Below are positions 1 to 7,243 of a stretch of 64,000 bases of DNA, in pieces (the first letter of the stretch is position 1; every line of letters starts with the position of its first letter). The DNA comes from Oleiagrimonas sp. C23AA. GTDB taxonomy: Bacteria; Pseudomonadota; Gammaproteobacteria; Xanthomonadales; Rhodanobacteraceae. Both the position numbers and the translations under genes were made by a program. The stretch is taken from positions 1 to 64,000 of the forward strand of contig NZ_JAARLY010000007.1 in the NCBI RefSeq assembly GCF_011759385.1, written 5' to 3'. Below the pieces are notes generated by a model. It saw nothing but the letters and a program-made list of their open reading frames with translations, made no database searches and was not told where the DNA came from.

Positions 1-384
1 CAGCGACCACTGCCACGAAAAGGGGGAAGGTGGCTCTAGCCAGCTGACGGTGGCTCATCGGCCACGCTTCGGTGTGCGTCCACTCCCGTTCGCAGGCGGC
101 GAGCGTATGGAGGATCAGGCCCGCAGGGTGGCCGGCAGGGACGCCGGCCAGTGCGCCGTCAGCGCAGGACGCGCTGTCGGTGCACCCCCGGAGTGCGCTC
201 GCGAACCCGAAGGGCGCCGTAGGAGGGCATCCTTCTTTTGGTGACTTTTCTTGGATGCTCAAGAAAAGTTACCCGGAAGCCGGCAGGCTTTCGGAACACC
301 TGGCATCGCAGATGCCGGCCAGTCGAAGCCCATCGCTCAATGATCACGCAGCGCCAAGTCGGCCAAGCCACGCCGACACCAGCC
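1..384. other. Non-coding left end of window
   Basis: I find no credible gene here. The short open frames on both strands look like GC-driven shadows without family resemblance. The only structured element is the inverted repeat at 241-272, listed separately. The stretch lies downstream of the leftward bioA gene. Confidence 0.5.
241..272. repeat. Inverted repeat, 13-bp arms
   Basis: GTGACTTTTCTTG (241-253) is separated by six bases from CAAGAAAAGTTAC (260-272). The arms pair with one G-T wobble. It lies about 110 bp beyond the bioA stop codon. It could be a terminator stem or a copy of a dispersed palindrome; I recall similar TTTTCTTG-loop-CAAGAAAA sequences as a common intergenic repeat in xanthomonads, but could not check this. 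Confidence 0.5.
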
Positions 385-1761
385 TCAGGCCACCGCCTTG
401 GCAATCCCCTCGATCGCCACATCCACCATGTGATCGATCATGCCCTCATCCACCACATACGGCGGCATGAAATACACCACGTTGCCCAGCGGGCGCAGCA
501 GGCACTCGCGGGTCAGACCGTGCAGGAACACGCGCAGGCCGCGGCGTTCGCTGGCCGGGAAGGGCACCCCGCGTGCCTTGTCGGCGACCAGTTCGACGGC
601 GGCGATCATGCCGGTCTGGCGAACGTCGGCCACATGCGGGTGATCGCGCAGTGGTGCCAGACGCCGTGCCAGATGGGCGCCCAGCTGCTGGTTGCGCTCA
701 ATGACCGGCTCGTCGCGGAAAATGCCCAGCGTGGCCAGCGCAGTGCGGCAGGCCAGTGGGTTGCCGGTATAGCTGTGCGAATGCAGGAAAGCCTTGCCGG
801 AGCTGTATTCGTCGTAGAAGGCCTGGTAGACCTCCTCGCCGGTCAGCACCACCGATAGCGGCAGGGTGCCGCCGGTCAGTCCCTTGGACAGGCACATGAA
901 GTCCGGTGCCACCTGGGCCTGTTCACAGGCGAACAGGGTACCGGTGCGGCCGAAGCCAACGGCGATCTCGTCGGCGATGAAGTGCACGTTGAAGCGGTCG
1001 CAAAGGGCGCGCAGGCCGGTCAGGTAATCGGGGTGGTACATGCGCATGCCGCCGGCGCATTGCACCAGCGGCTCAACGATGACGGCGCAGGTTTCATGCG
1101 CGTGGCGCTCGAGGATCGATTCCAGCTCGCGCAGGCAGCGCGCGGCCATCGCTTGCGGCGATTCGCCGGGTTCGGCCTGAAAGGTGTCCGGGGCCGGCGC
1201 CAAAATCGGTTCCAGCAGCAGCGGCGCATAGGTGCTGCGATACAGGCCGACATCGCTGACTGAGAGTGCGCCCAGGGTTTCGCCGTGATAGCTGCCGGTC
1301 AGGGCGATGAAACGGGTTTTCTCGCCGTGACCGACGTTGCGCCAGTAGTGGAAGCTCATTTTCAGTGCCACTTCCACCGCCGCCGAGCCGTTATCGGCGA
1401 AAAACACCCGGTCAAGACCCGCTGGCGTCAGCTGAACCAGGCGCTCGGCCAGTTCCACGGCCGGTGGATGGGTCATGCCGGCAAAGATCACATGCTCCAG
1501 CGTCTGCGCCTGGTCGGCCAGGGCCGCGACAATGCGCGGATTGGCGTGACCGAACAGATTGACCCACCAGGAGCTGACGCAGTCCAGATAACGCTTGCCG
1601 TCGGCGTCGATCAGCCATGGGCCTTCGCCGCGCACCACGGGTACCATGGGAATGGTTTCGTGGTCGCGCATCTGCGTGCAGGGATGCCAGATGTGCTTGA
1701 GGTCGCGTGCCGCCAGCGCGGCATTGGTGAAGGAGTTGGTTGTGTTCGTCATGTCACACAT
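385..1761 (-). CDS. bioA: Adenosylmethionine-8-amino-7-oxononanoate aminotransferase
   Basis: A PLP-dependent class III aminotransferase of biotin synthesis. It converts KAPA to DAPA using S-adenosylmethionine as amino donor, in the cytosol. The 458 residues are a little longer than the usual 430 or so. Visible features are the N-terminal HIWHPCTQ motif (about residue 23), the FFADNGSAAVE cofactor-phosphate segment (about 120-130), DEIAVGFGRTG (about 264) and the PLP lysine in LSKGLTGG (about K293). A second ATG at 1752 is equally possible as start. No other biotin gene lies in the window. It diverges from gspN with only about 50 bp between them, so their promoters must be close or overlapping. 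Confidence 0.95.
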   Translation of the reverse strand: MCDMTNTTNSFTNAALAARDLKHIWHPCTQMRDHETIPMVPVVRGEGPWLIDADGKRYLDCVSSWWVNLFGHANPRIVAALADQAQTLEHVIFAGMTHPPAVELAERLVQLTPAGLDRVFFADNGSAAVEVALKMSFHYWRNVGHGEKTRFIALTGSYHGETLGALSVSDVGLYRSTYAPLLLEPILAPAPDTFQAEPGESPQAMAARCLRELESILERHAHETCAVIVEPLVQCAGGMRMYHPDYLTGLRALCDRFNVHFIADEIAVGFGRTGTLFACEQAQVAPDFMCLSKGLTGGTLPLSVVLTGEEVYQAFYDEYSSGKAFLHSHSYTGNPLACRTALATLGIFRDEPVIERNQQLGAHLARRLAPLRDHPHVADVRQTGMIAAVELVADKARGVPFPASERRGLRVFLHGLTRECLLRPLGNVVYFMPPYVVDEGMIDHMVDVAIEGIAKAVA

Positions 1762-1812
1762 GATCGGCGCTAGCCGTCATGCCGCTCAAGCGCGAATGGT
1801 CACGGAGGCCCC

Positions 1813-2586
1813 ATGAGGCGTCGTCGACGCCGGCGTGTGCTCGCCGTCCTCCTGATATTGCTCATGGTCGTTCTGGGACTGGTGATCTGGTTTCCCGCGC
1901 GTTGGGCCTGGCCGCTGCTCGCCCCTCGCCTGGCGGGAGTGCAGCTGTCCGGAGTGCATGGCACGGTGTGGTCGGGCCACGCCGATTCGGTCCGCTGGAA
2001 CGGTCAGGCGCTGGGGCAGCTGAGCTGGCAGTTCGATCGCAGTGGCGTGTTTGGCCATGCCACCGGCACATTGGCGCTGGACGCGCCGCAGTGGTCGGCA
2101 AAGGTGCGCTGGATGCGCTCCGGCCCGGACACTTTGCGCCTGCGCGACGGGCAGGGCTGGATCGATGCCGGGCTGGTGTCGGCCTCGATGCTGCACGGAC
2201 TCAAGCCGGCCGGGCGTTTCGTGTTCAGCGTACCCACCCTGGTGCTGCGCAACAGCTGGCCGGTGACGCTGGACGCCCATGTGCGCTGGCAGCAGGCGCA
2301 GCTGCTCGGCGACGGGCGTTCGGCGGCGCTGGGTGATCAGCAACTGAGCCTGCATGACCAGGCCGGCACCACGATTGTCGGGCAGATCACATCCATCGGT
2401 GACACGCCGCTGCGCAGCCGTGGCATGCTGCACATCTCGCCGCTGGCGTGGCGTGCGCAGCTGAATCTGCGCGCCGCCGATGCCGGCAACACCGCCCTGC
2501 GCCGGATGCTGGCGCGGCTGGGCAAGCCGGCGCCGGATGGATCGGTGCAGCTTGTCTGGCGAGGGGGCCTGCTATCTGGAGGTTGA
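1813..2586 (+). CDS. gspN: Type II secretion system protein N (GspN-like)
   Basis: A 257-residue bitopic inner-membrane protein. It has an Arg-rich N-terminus, one membrane segment (about residues 9-30) and a periplasmic beta-rich domain containing GVHGTVWSG, typical of GspN/T2S protein N. In known systems GspN is an accessory component of the inner-membrane platform. A GGAGG sits just before the ATG. The gene is an orphan here: no other gsp gene is in the window, and the next gene, a phosphatase, follows within 3 bp, suggesting co-transcription with metabolic genes. Confidence 0.8.
   Translation: MRRRRRRRVLAVLLILLMVVLGLVIWFPARWAWPLLAPRLAGVQLSGVHGTVWSGHADSVRWNGQALGQLSWQFDRSGVFGHATGTLALDAPQWSAKVRWMRSGPDTLRLRDGQGWIDAGLVSASMLHGLKPAGRFVFSVPTLVLRNSWPVTLDAHVRWQQAQLLGDGRSAALGDQQLSLHDQAGTTIVGQITSIGDTPLRSRGMLHISPLAWRAQLNLRAADAGNTALRRMLARLGKPAPDGSVQLVWRGGLLSGG
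2578..2582 (+). promoter_or_regulatory. Ribosome binding site that fixes a TTG start
   Basis: GGAGG lies 7 bp before the TTG codon at 2590 and overlaps the last codons of gspN. No ATG or GTG fits the start of the downstream phosphatase as well, so this site supports TTG initiation and translational coupling to gspN. Confidence 0.7.
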
Positions 2587-2589
2587 AGC

Positions 2590-3372
2590 TTGAGCATCAC
2601 CGATACCTGGCTGGACCAGGCACTGGATGTGGCACGCAAGGCCGCCGAGGATGCGCGCGGCATCATCGAGCATTACTGGCAAGCCGGGGCGGCAGTGGAA
2701 TGGAAGGCCGACGATACGCCGGTCACCGTGGCCGACCGCGAGGCCGAGTCGGCGATCCGGGCCCGCCTGCTTGGTCACTTTCCCGATCACGCGATTTTTG
2801 GCGAGGAGCACGGCCATCAGGGCCAAAGCGACTTCCTGTGGCTGGTCGATCCGCTGGATGGCACCAAGAGTTTTGTCCGCCGGACGCCGTTTTTTTCCAC
2901 GCAGATCGCGCTGATGTATCGCGGTGAGCTGGTGCTGGGTGTGTCCTGTGCGCCATTGGCCGGCGAAGTGATGAGCGCACGGCGCGGTGGCGGCGCCTGG
3001 CTCAACGGTCAGCGCGTGCAGGTGGCCGAGAATGTGCCGCTGGCACAGGCCTCGATATCCACTGGCAACGTGCGCACCCTAGCGCAAGGCCAGGGCTGGC
3101 TGACCCTGGCCGGCTTGATTCAGGACGTGGGGCGCATCCGCGGTTATGGCGACTACTGCCACTACCACCTGCTGGCGCGTGGCGGCCTGGATCTGGTCAT
3201 CGAGTCGGACGTGAATATCCTGGACATTGCGGCGCTGGCAGTGATCGTGCGCGAGGCCGGCGGCCGTTTCACCACGCTCGAGGGGGGCGAGCTGGATCTT
3301 GCCACGCGCAGCGTGCTGGCCGGCACTCCGAGCCTGCATCAAGCGGCACTGCGCCGGTTCGCGGCGACCTGA
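2590..3372 (+). CDS. Inositol-monophosphatase-family phosphatase, HisN-like
   Basis: A Mg-dependent, Li-sensitive-type phosphatase of 260 residues, starting at TTG. The metal-binding signatures are present: GEE (71-73), WLVDPLDGT (84-92) and the C-terminal LDIAAL with D202. The family includes inositol-1-phosphatase, CysQ and histidinol-phosphate phosphatase (HisN). The GYGDYCHYHLLARG stretch and the WLVDPLDGTKSF motif resemble HisN-type members, but substrate cannot be settled from sequence. A second family member, cysQ, lies 0.6 kb downstream, so the two probably have different substrates. Confidence 0.85.
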   Translation: MSITDTWLDQALDVARKAAEDARGIIEHYWQAGAAVEWKADDTPVTVADREAESAIRARLLGHFPDHAIFGEEHGHQGQSDFLWLVDPLDGTKSFVRRTPFFSTQIALMYRGELVLGVSCAPLAGEVMSARRGGGAWLNGQRVQVAENVPLAQASISTGNVRTLAQGQGWLTLAGLIQDVGRIRGYGDYCHYHLLARGGLDLVIESDVNILDIAALAVIVREAGGRFTTLEGGELDLATRSVLAGTPSLHQAALRRFAAT

Positions 3373-3392
3373 GCGGCGCGTACAATAGCGCC

Positions 3393-3959
3393 ATGTCACG
3401 CAAACTGCCGATCATCCACGCCACCCGGCCCAGTCCGCACAGCCGCTTTCTGGGTGAACAGGTCGACCTTGAGTTCTCGAACGGCGAGAAACGCACTTAC
3501 GAGCGTCTGCTTTCGGCGGGTCTCGGCGCGGTCATCGTGGTGGCGGTACAAAACGACGACGACACCGTGCTGCTGATCCGCGAATATGGCGTGGGCCTCG
3601 AGCACTACGAACTGGGCCTGCCCAAGGGCAAGCTGGACGCTGGCGAAACCGTGCTTGAAGGTGCCAACCGCGAGCTGAAGGAAGAGGCCGGCGTTGGTGC
3701 GCGCGATCTGCTGCACCTGGGCGCGCTGTCGCTGTCACCCTCGTACATGAAACACGTCACGCAAATCGTGCTGGCGCGCGATCTGTACGACGAGCGTCTG
3801 CCTGGCGACGAACCTGAAGAGCTGGACGTGGTGCCCTGGAAGCTGTCGGACCTGCATCGCCTGATCAGCCGGCCGGATGTTACCGAGGGCCGCTCCATCG
3901 CCGCGCTGTTCATGGCCCGCGAATATCTGGCCGGTCGCTTCACGCTGCCTTCCGAATAA
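3393..3959 (+). CDS. nudE: ADP compounds hydrolase NudE (Nudix)
   Basis: A Nudix hydrolase of 188 residues. The full Nudix box G-x5-E-x7-RELKEEAGV spans about residues 79-101. The family hydrolyses ADP-ribose, NADH and diadenosine polyphosphates to nucleoside monophosphates. The FSNGEKRTYERL and SYMKHVTQIVLARDLY stretches match NudE rather than generic ADP-ribose pyrophosphatases. It sits between two IMPase-family phosphatases, the usual nudE-cysQ neighbourhood in gammaproteobacteria. Confidence 0.92.
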   Translation: MSRKLPIIHATRPSPHSRFLGEQVDLEFSNGEKRTYERLLSAGLGAVIVVAVQNDDDTVLLIREYGVGLEHYELGLPKGKLDAGETVLEGANRELKEEAGVGARDLLHLGALSLSPSYMKHVTQIVLARDLYDERLPGDEPEELDVVPWKLSDLHRLISRPDVTEGRSIAALFMAREYLAGRFTLPSE

Positions 3960-3998
3960 TTCCCCTTTTAAATTGCCACGCCAAGGATTTTCTCGCCT

Positions 3999-4805
3999 GT
4001 GACCGATGCCGACCTGCTTGCCGCCGCCATTGACCTTAGCCGCCACGCCGGCCAGGCGATCATGGAGATCTATCAGCGCGATTTCGACGTCGAACACAAG
4101 GACGATGCCTCGCCGCTGACCGAGGCCGACCTGGCCTCGCACCGCCTGATCGTGGATGGCTTGCGCGCGCTGACGCCGGATATTCCGGTGCTTTCGGAAG
4201 AGTCGGCCGACATCGCCTGGGACACGCGCCGTCGCTGGTCGCGCTACTGGCTGGTCGACCCGCTGGACGGCACGCGCGAGTTCGTCAAGCGCAATGGCGA
4301 GTTCACCGTCAACATTGCGCTGATCGATGGCGATGCCAGCGTCATGGGCGTGGTGCAGGCCCCGGTCACCGGCGATCTTTACTATGCGCGGACCGGGCAG
4401 GGTGCCTATCGCCAGACCTCGCGCCAGGCCGAGCCCGAGCGCATCCGCGTGCGTGCACCGGCCTCGCCGCTGGTGGTGGCCGGCAGCCGTTCGCACGGCA
4501 GCGAACGTCAGCGCACGCTGCTGGCGCGTCTAGGCGAACACCAGCTGGTGCCGCAGGGCTCATCGCTGAAGTTCTGCCTGATCGCCCGCGGCGATGCCGA
4601 CCTCTATCTGCGTGCCGGGCCGACCTCCGAATGGGATACCGGCGCTGCGCAGTGCGTGCTGGAGGAGGCCGGTGGCGCGGTGCTGCGCCTGGATGGCACG
4701 CCGTTGCGCTACAACACCAAGGATTCGCTGCTCAATCCCGAGTTCATCGCTGTTGGTGATGCCTCGCAGCCGTGGGCCGAGCGCCTGGATGCGGCCTCGG
4801 CATGA
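3999..4805 (+). CDS. cysQ: 3'(2'),5'-bisphosphate nucleotidase CysQ
   Basis: Removes the 3'-phosphate from PAP/PAPS during sulfate assimilation. The 268 residues start at GTG and carry the IMPase metal site: SEES (66-69), WLVDPLDGTREF (84-95, D87 and D90) and EWDTGAAQ (about 211-218, D213), with VKRNGEFTVNIALI typical of CysQ. Its stop overlaps the mazG start (ATGA), so the two are translationally coupled. PAP removal and dNTP sanitising fit a nucleotide-housekeeping operon. Confidence 0.93.
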   Translation: MTDADLLAAAIDLSRHAGQAIMEIYQRDFDVEHKDDASPLTEADLASHRLIVDGLRALTPDIPVLSEESADIAWDTRRRWSRYWLVDPLDGTREFVKRNGEFTVNIALIDGDASVMGVVQAPVTGDLYYARTGQGAYRQTSRQAEPERIRVRAPASPLVVAGSRSHGSERQRTLLARLGEHQLVPQGSSLKFCLIARGDADLYLRAGPTSEWDTGAAQCVLEEAGGAVLRLDGTPLRYNTKDSLLNPEFIAVGDASQPWAERLDAASA

Positions 4806-5608
4806 GTGTGCAGGCACCGCCCGAGCCGCGCCGCCAGATTGAGGTGCTGCTGGCGATCATGGCGCAGCTGCGCGATCCGCAGTCCGGCTGTCCGTGGGAC
4901 GTGAAGCAGGATTTCGACTCCATTGGTGCCTACACGCTGGAGGAGGCCTACGAGGTGATCGACGCCATCGATCGCCGCGACATGGACGACCTGCGCGACG
5001 AGTTGGGCGACCTGCTGCTGCAGGTGGTGTTTCACGCGCGCATGGCCGAGGAGCGCGGCGCCTTCGCCTTTGCCGACGTGGTCCAGGCCATCAGCGACAA
5101 GATGGTGCGGCGTCACCCTCACGTGTTTGGCGATACACGTTTTGACGATGCCCAGGCGCAGACGCGTGCCTGGGAGCAGATCAAGGCCGAAGAACGCCGG
5201 CAGCGCGGCAGCGAGGATGCAAGCGCCCTGGCGGGCATCGCGCGGGGGCTGCCCGAACACAAGCGCGCCGCCAAGCTGCAAAAGCGCGCCGCCACGGTCG
5301 GTTTCGACTGGCCCTCGCCGGTGCCGGTATTGGACAAGGCCGCCGAGGAGCTTGACGAAGTGCGCGCCGAGTTCGAACGCGGCGACACCGACGCGCTGGA
5401 AGAGGAAATCGGCGACCTGCTGTTCGTGGCGGTCAATCTGTGTCGGCACGGGCGCGTGGATTTCTCGCGTGCGCTGCGCCGGGCCAATGCCAAGTTCGAG
5501 CAGCGCTTTCGCGCCATGGAGGCCGAAGCGGCCGAGGCCGGGCGCACGCTGGAAAGCTACGATCTTGCCGCGCAGGAAACGCTCTGGCAGAACGCCAAGC
5601 GCCGCTGA
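4802..5608 (+). CDS. mazG: Nucleoside triphosphate pyrophosphohydrolase MazG
   Basis: A 268-residue all-alpha NTP pyrophosphohydrolase that hydrolyses (d)NTPs to monophosphates and pyrophosphate. It has two tandem MazG repeats: an N-terminal EEAYEVIDAI/DELGDLLLQVVFHARMAEE unit and a C-terminal EEIGDLLFVAVNLCRH unit. The CPWDVKQDFDS N-terminal motif is diagnostic. The ATG at 4802 overlaps the cysQ stop. An in-frame upstream start at 4772 would lie inside cysQ and is less likely. Confidence 0.95.
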   Translation: MSVQAPPEPRRQIEVLLAIMAQLRDPQSGCPWDVKQDFDSIGAYTLEEAYEVIDAIDRRDMDDLRDELGDLLLQVVFHARMAEERGAFAFADVVQAISDKMVRRHPHVFGDTRFDDAQAQTRAWEQIKAEERRQRGSEDASALAGIARGLPEHKRAAKLQKRAATVGFDWPSPVPVLDKAAEELDEVRAEFERGDTDALEEEIGDLLFVAVNLCRHGRVDFSRALRRANAKFEQRFRAMEAEAAEAGRTLESYDLAAQETLWQNAKRR

Positions 5609-5609
5609 C

Positions 5610-5640
5610 AAAAAACGCCGGGACCATCACGGCCCCGGCG
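5610..5640 (-). terminator. Rho-independent terminator of the leftward His-rich gene
   Basis: On the minus strand a CGCCGGGGCC...CCCGGCG stem (5616-5640) is followed by six T residues (5610-5615). It lies about 30 bp past the stop codon of the gene ending at 5669, between convergent genes. Confidence 0.8.
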
Positions 5641-5668
5641 CGCGGTTCCACCCGGGAAGGGACGGGTG

Positions 5669-6172
5669 TTACTGCTTGCTAGCGTGCTGGGCACGCCATT
5701 TGGCCTTCATCGCCTGCATCTTGGCCTCGCGCTTGTTCAGACGGTCGAGGTTCTCATTCAGGCTCTTGCGCAAGGTCGCAGCGGCGGCTTCGGTGTTGCT
5801 GGGGCGCATCTGCGCGCGGGCCAGGTGGCGGTACACGTAATTGCGCACCATCGGATCCTTGGTCTGGGACAGCACCTGATTGTACAGGCCGATCAGCTGG
5901 CTGTTCTTGCCGTTCATGCGGTAGATGCGCTCCAGGCCGCGCAGGTCGGCGATGACCGCACCCGACGGGCCATGCATGGCACGCATGCCGTGGCCGTGAT
6001 GGTGATCGAAGCCGCGGTGGCCGTGGCCCATGCGCCCGTGCATGTCGTGCTTCATGGCATGCGCTGCCGGCGGCGGAGGCGGCGTGTTCGGAGCGGGCGC
6101 ATTCTGCGCGGCGGCGACGCCACCGGCCAGCATCAGCGAGGCGGTCAGAGCGAGCAGGGACTTGCGATTCAT
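5669..6172 (-). CDS. Secreted His/Met-rich protein of unknown function
   Basis: A 167-residue protein with a clear signal peptide (MNRKSLLALTASLMLAGG...AAA). A Pro-rich linker is followed by a histidine/methionine-rich stretch (about residues 40-65), suggesting metal binding, then a basic helical C-terminal half (RHLARAQMRPSNTEAAAATL). The C-terminal half superficially resembles small helical periplasmic proteins of the Spy/CpxP type, but I do not recognise a family. The start at 6172 is chosen because the signal peptide begins there; the open frame upstream has no coding character. It diverges from the DUF4097 gene and ends in its own terminator. Confidence 0.75.
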   Translation of the reverse strand: MNRKSLLALTASLMLAGGVAAAQNAPAPNTPPPPPAAHAMKHDMHGRMGHGHRGFDHHHGHGMRAMHGPSGAVIADLRGLERIYRMNGKNSQLIGLYNQVLSQTKDPMVRNYVYRHLARAQMRPSNTEAAAATLRKSLNENLDRLNKREAKMQAMKAKWRAQHASKQ

Positions 6173-6329
6173 GGGGCAATCTCCGTGTTGGGTTCGTGGG
6201 TGATAAAAACGCGCCGGCCGGAAACTGGTTGACCTTGCGTGGCTGCCCACCTGCTCATGGGATGCGTTTAATCCCTTTGCGGTCGCGCTGCATCCAACAG
6301 CGCATATTTCCCACGAAAGAGAGACCGCC

Positions 6330-7169
6330 ATGCGTATTTCCCGCCGCCTGCTGGCTGCATCCGCGCTGTGCCTTTTGCCCGCGTTCGCCTGGGCCAACGA
6401 CTCATGCGCCGTGCAGGCGCCACAGAAGCTAGACCTGGATCTGGCCGGCATCCACACGGTGCGCTTTGACATCGGCTCGGACGATGTCAACGTCAACGGT
6501 GGCAAAGGGGCCAACATGGCAGTGCGTGGCCGCGCCTGTGCCTCGTCGCAGAAGGCGCTGGACAGCCTGCATCTGACCCACCACCGCGAAGGTGACACCC
6601 TGGTGCTGCGCACCCAGCACGATCAGCACCAGTGGTCGCTGTTTCACAACGCCTATGCCTATTACAAGCTGTCGGTCAGCCTGCCGGCGTCGATGCACGT
6701 GACCCTGGATGCCGGTTCCGGCGATCTTGGCGTGCACGGCGTGGCCAGCGTGGACGGTCAGGTCGGTTCGGGCGACGTGAAGGTCAGCGCTGTGGCCGGC
6801 GCGGTGAAGATGAGTACCGGCTCGGGTGATCTGCAGATGGACGATATCGGCAGCCTGAACATCACTTCAGTCGGCTCCGGCGATGTGCGCGTGCGTGGCG
6901 TGAGCGGTGATGCCAACGTCGGCAGCATCGGCTCGGGTGACATGCACCTGGTGCGCGTCGATGGCTCGGTGCAAGTGCGTGGCATGGGCTCGGGCGATCT
7001 GACCGTGCGAGGCGTCAAGCACGATGTGCATGTCGGACACATGGGCTCGGGCGACGTCGAGGTGGACGACATCGGCGGCAATTTCCGCCTGGACAGCCAG
7101 GGCAGTGGCGATGTCACCCACCACGATGTGCGTGGTCAGATCAGCGTGCCGCACCGCGACGACGACTGA
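6330..7169 (+). CDS. Exported DUF4097-type beta-repeat protein with GSGD repeats
   Basis: A 279-residue protein with a Sec signal peptide ending near AFAWA-ND. Eight copies of a GSGD motif spaced about 18-20 residues occur from the middle to the C-terminus, alternating with short V-x-V strands. This is the pattern of DUF4097/DUF2807 putative adhesin-like beta-solenoids. Two cysteines near residues 30 and 70 could form a disulfide. The spacing suggests one GSGD turn per coil. Function is unknown; periplasmic or surface location is inferred from the signal peptide. Confidence 0.8.
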   Translation: MRISRRLLAASALCLLPAFAWANDSCAVQAPQKLDLDLAGIHTVRFDIGSDDVNVNGGKGANMAVRGRACASSQKALDSLHLTHHREGDTLVLRTQHDQHQWSLFHNAYAYYKLSVSLPASMHVTLDAGSGDLGVHGVASVDGQVGSGDVKVSAVAGAVKMSTGSGDLQMDDIGSLNITSVGSGDVRVRGVSGDANVGSIGSGDMHLVRVDGSVQVRGMGSGDLTVRGVKHDVHVGHMGSGDVEVDDIGGNFRLDSQGSGDVTHHDVRGQISVPHRDDD

Positions 7170-7190
7170 TCCTTCCTGGCAGTTCCCCAG

Positions 7191-7238
7191 GCGGCGGGGT
7201 GACGCCGGTGTCGGCGTCGCCCCGCCGCGAATTTTCTT
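7191..7238 (+). terminator. Strong hairpin terminator
   Basis: Near-perfect stem: GCGGCGGGG-T-GACGCCG pairs with CGGCGTC-G-CCCCGCCGC around a GTGT loop (7191-7228), followed by the T-rich GAATTTTCTT. It sits just after the DUF4097 stop codon and before the convergent ybbP gene. Confidence 0.8.
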
Positions 7239-7243
7239 GCTCG

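Noticed and set aside
159-422. Short leftward open frame overlapping the bioA 3' end
   Set aside because: No domain, overlaps a certain gene, and includes the inverted repeat at 241-272; likely spurious.
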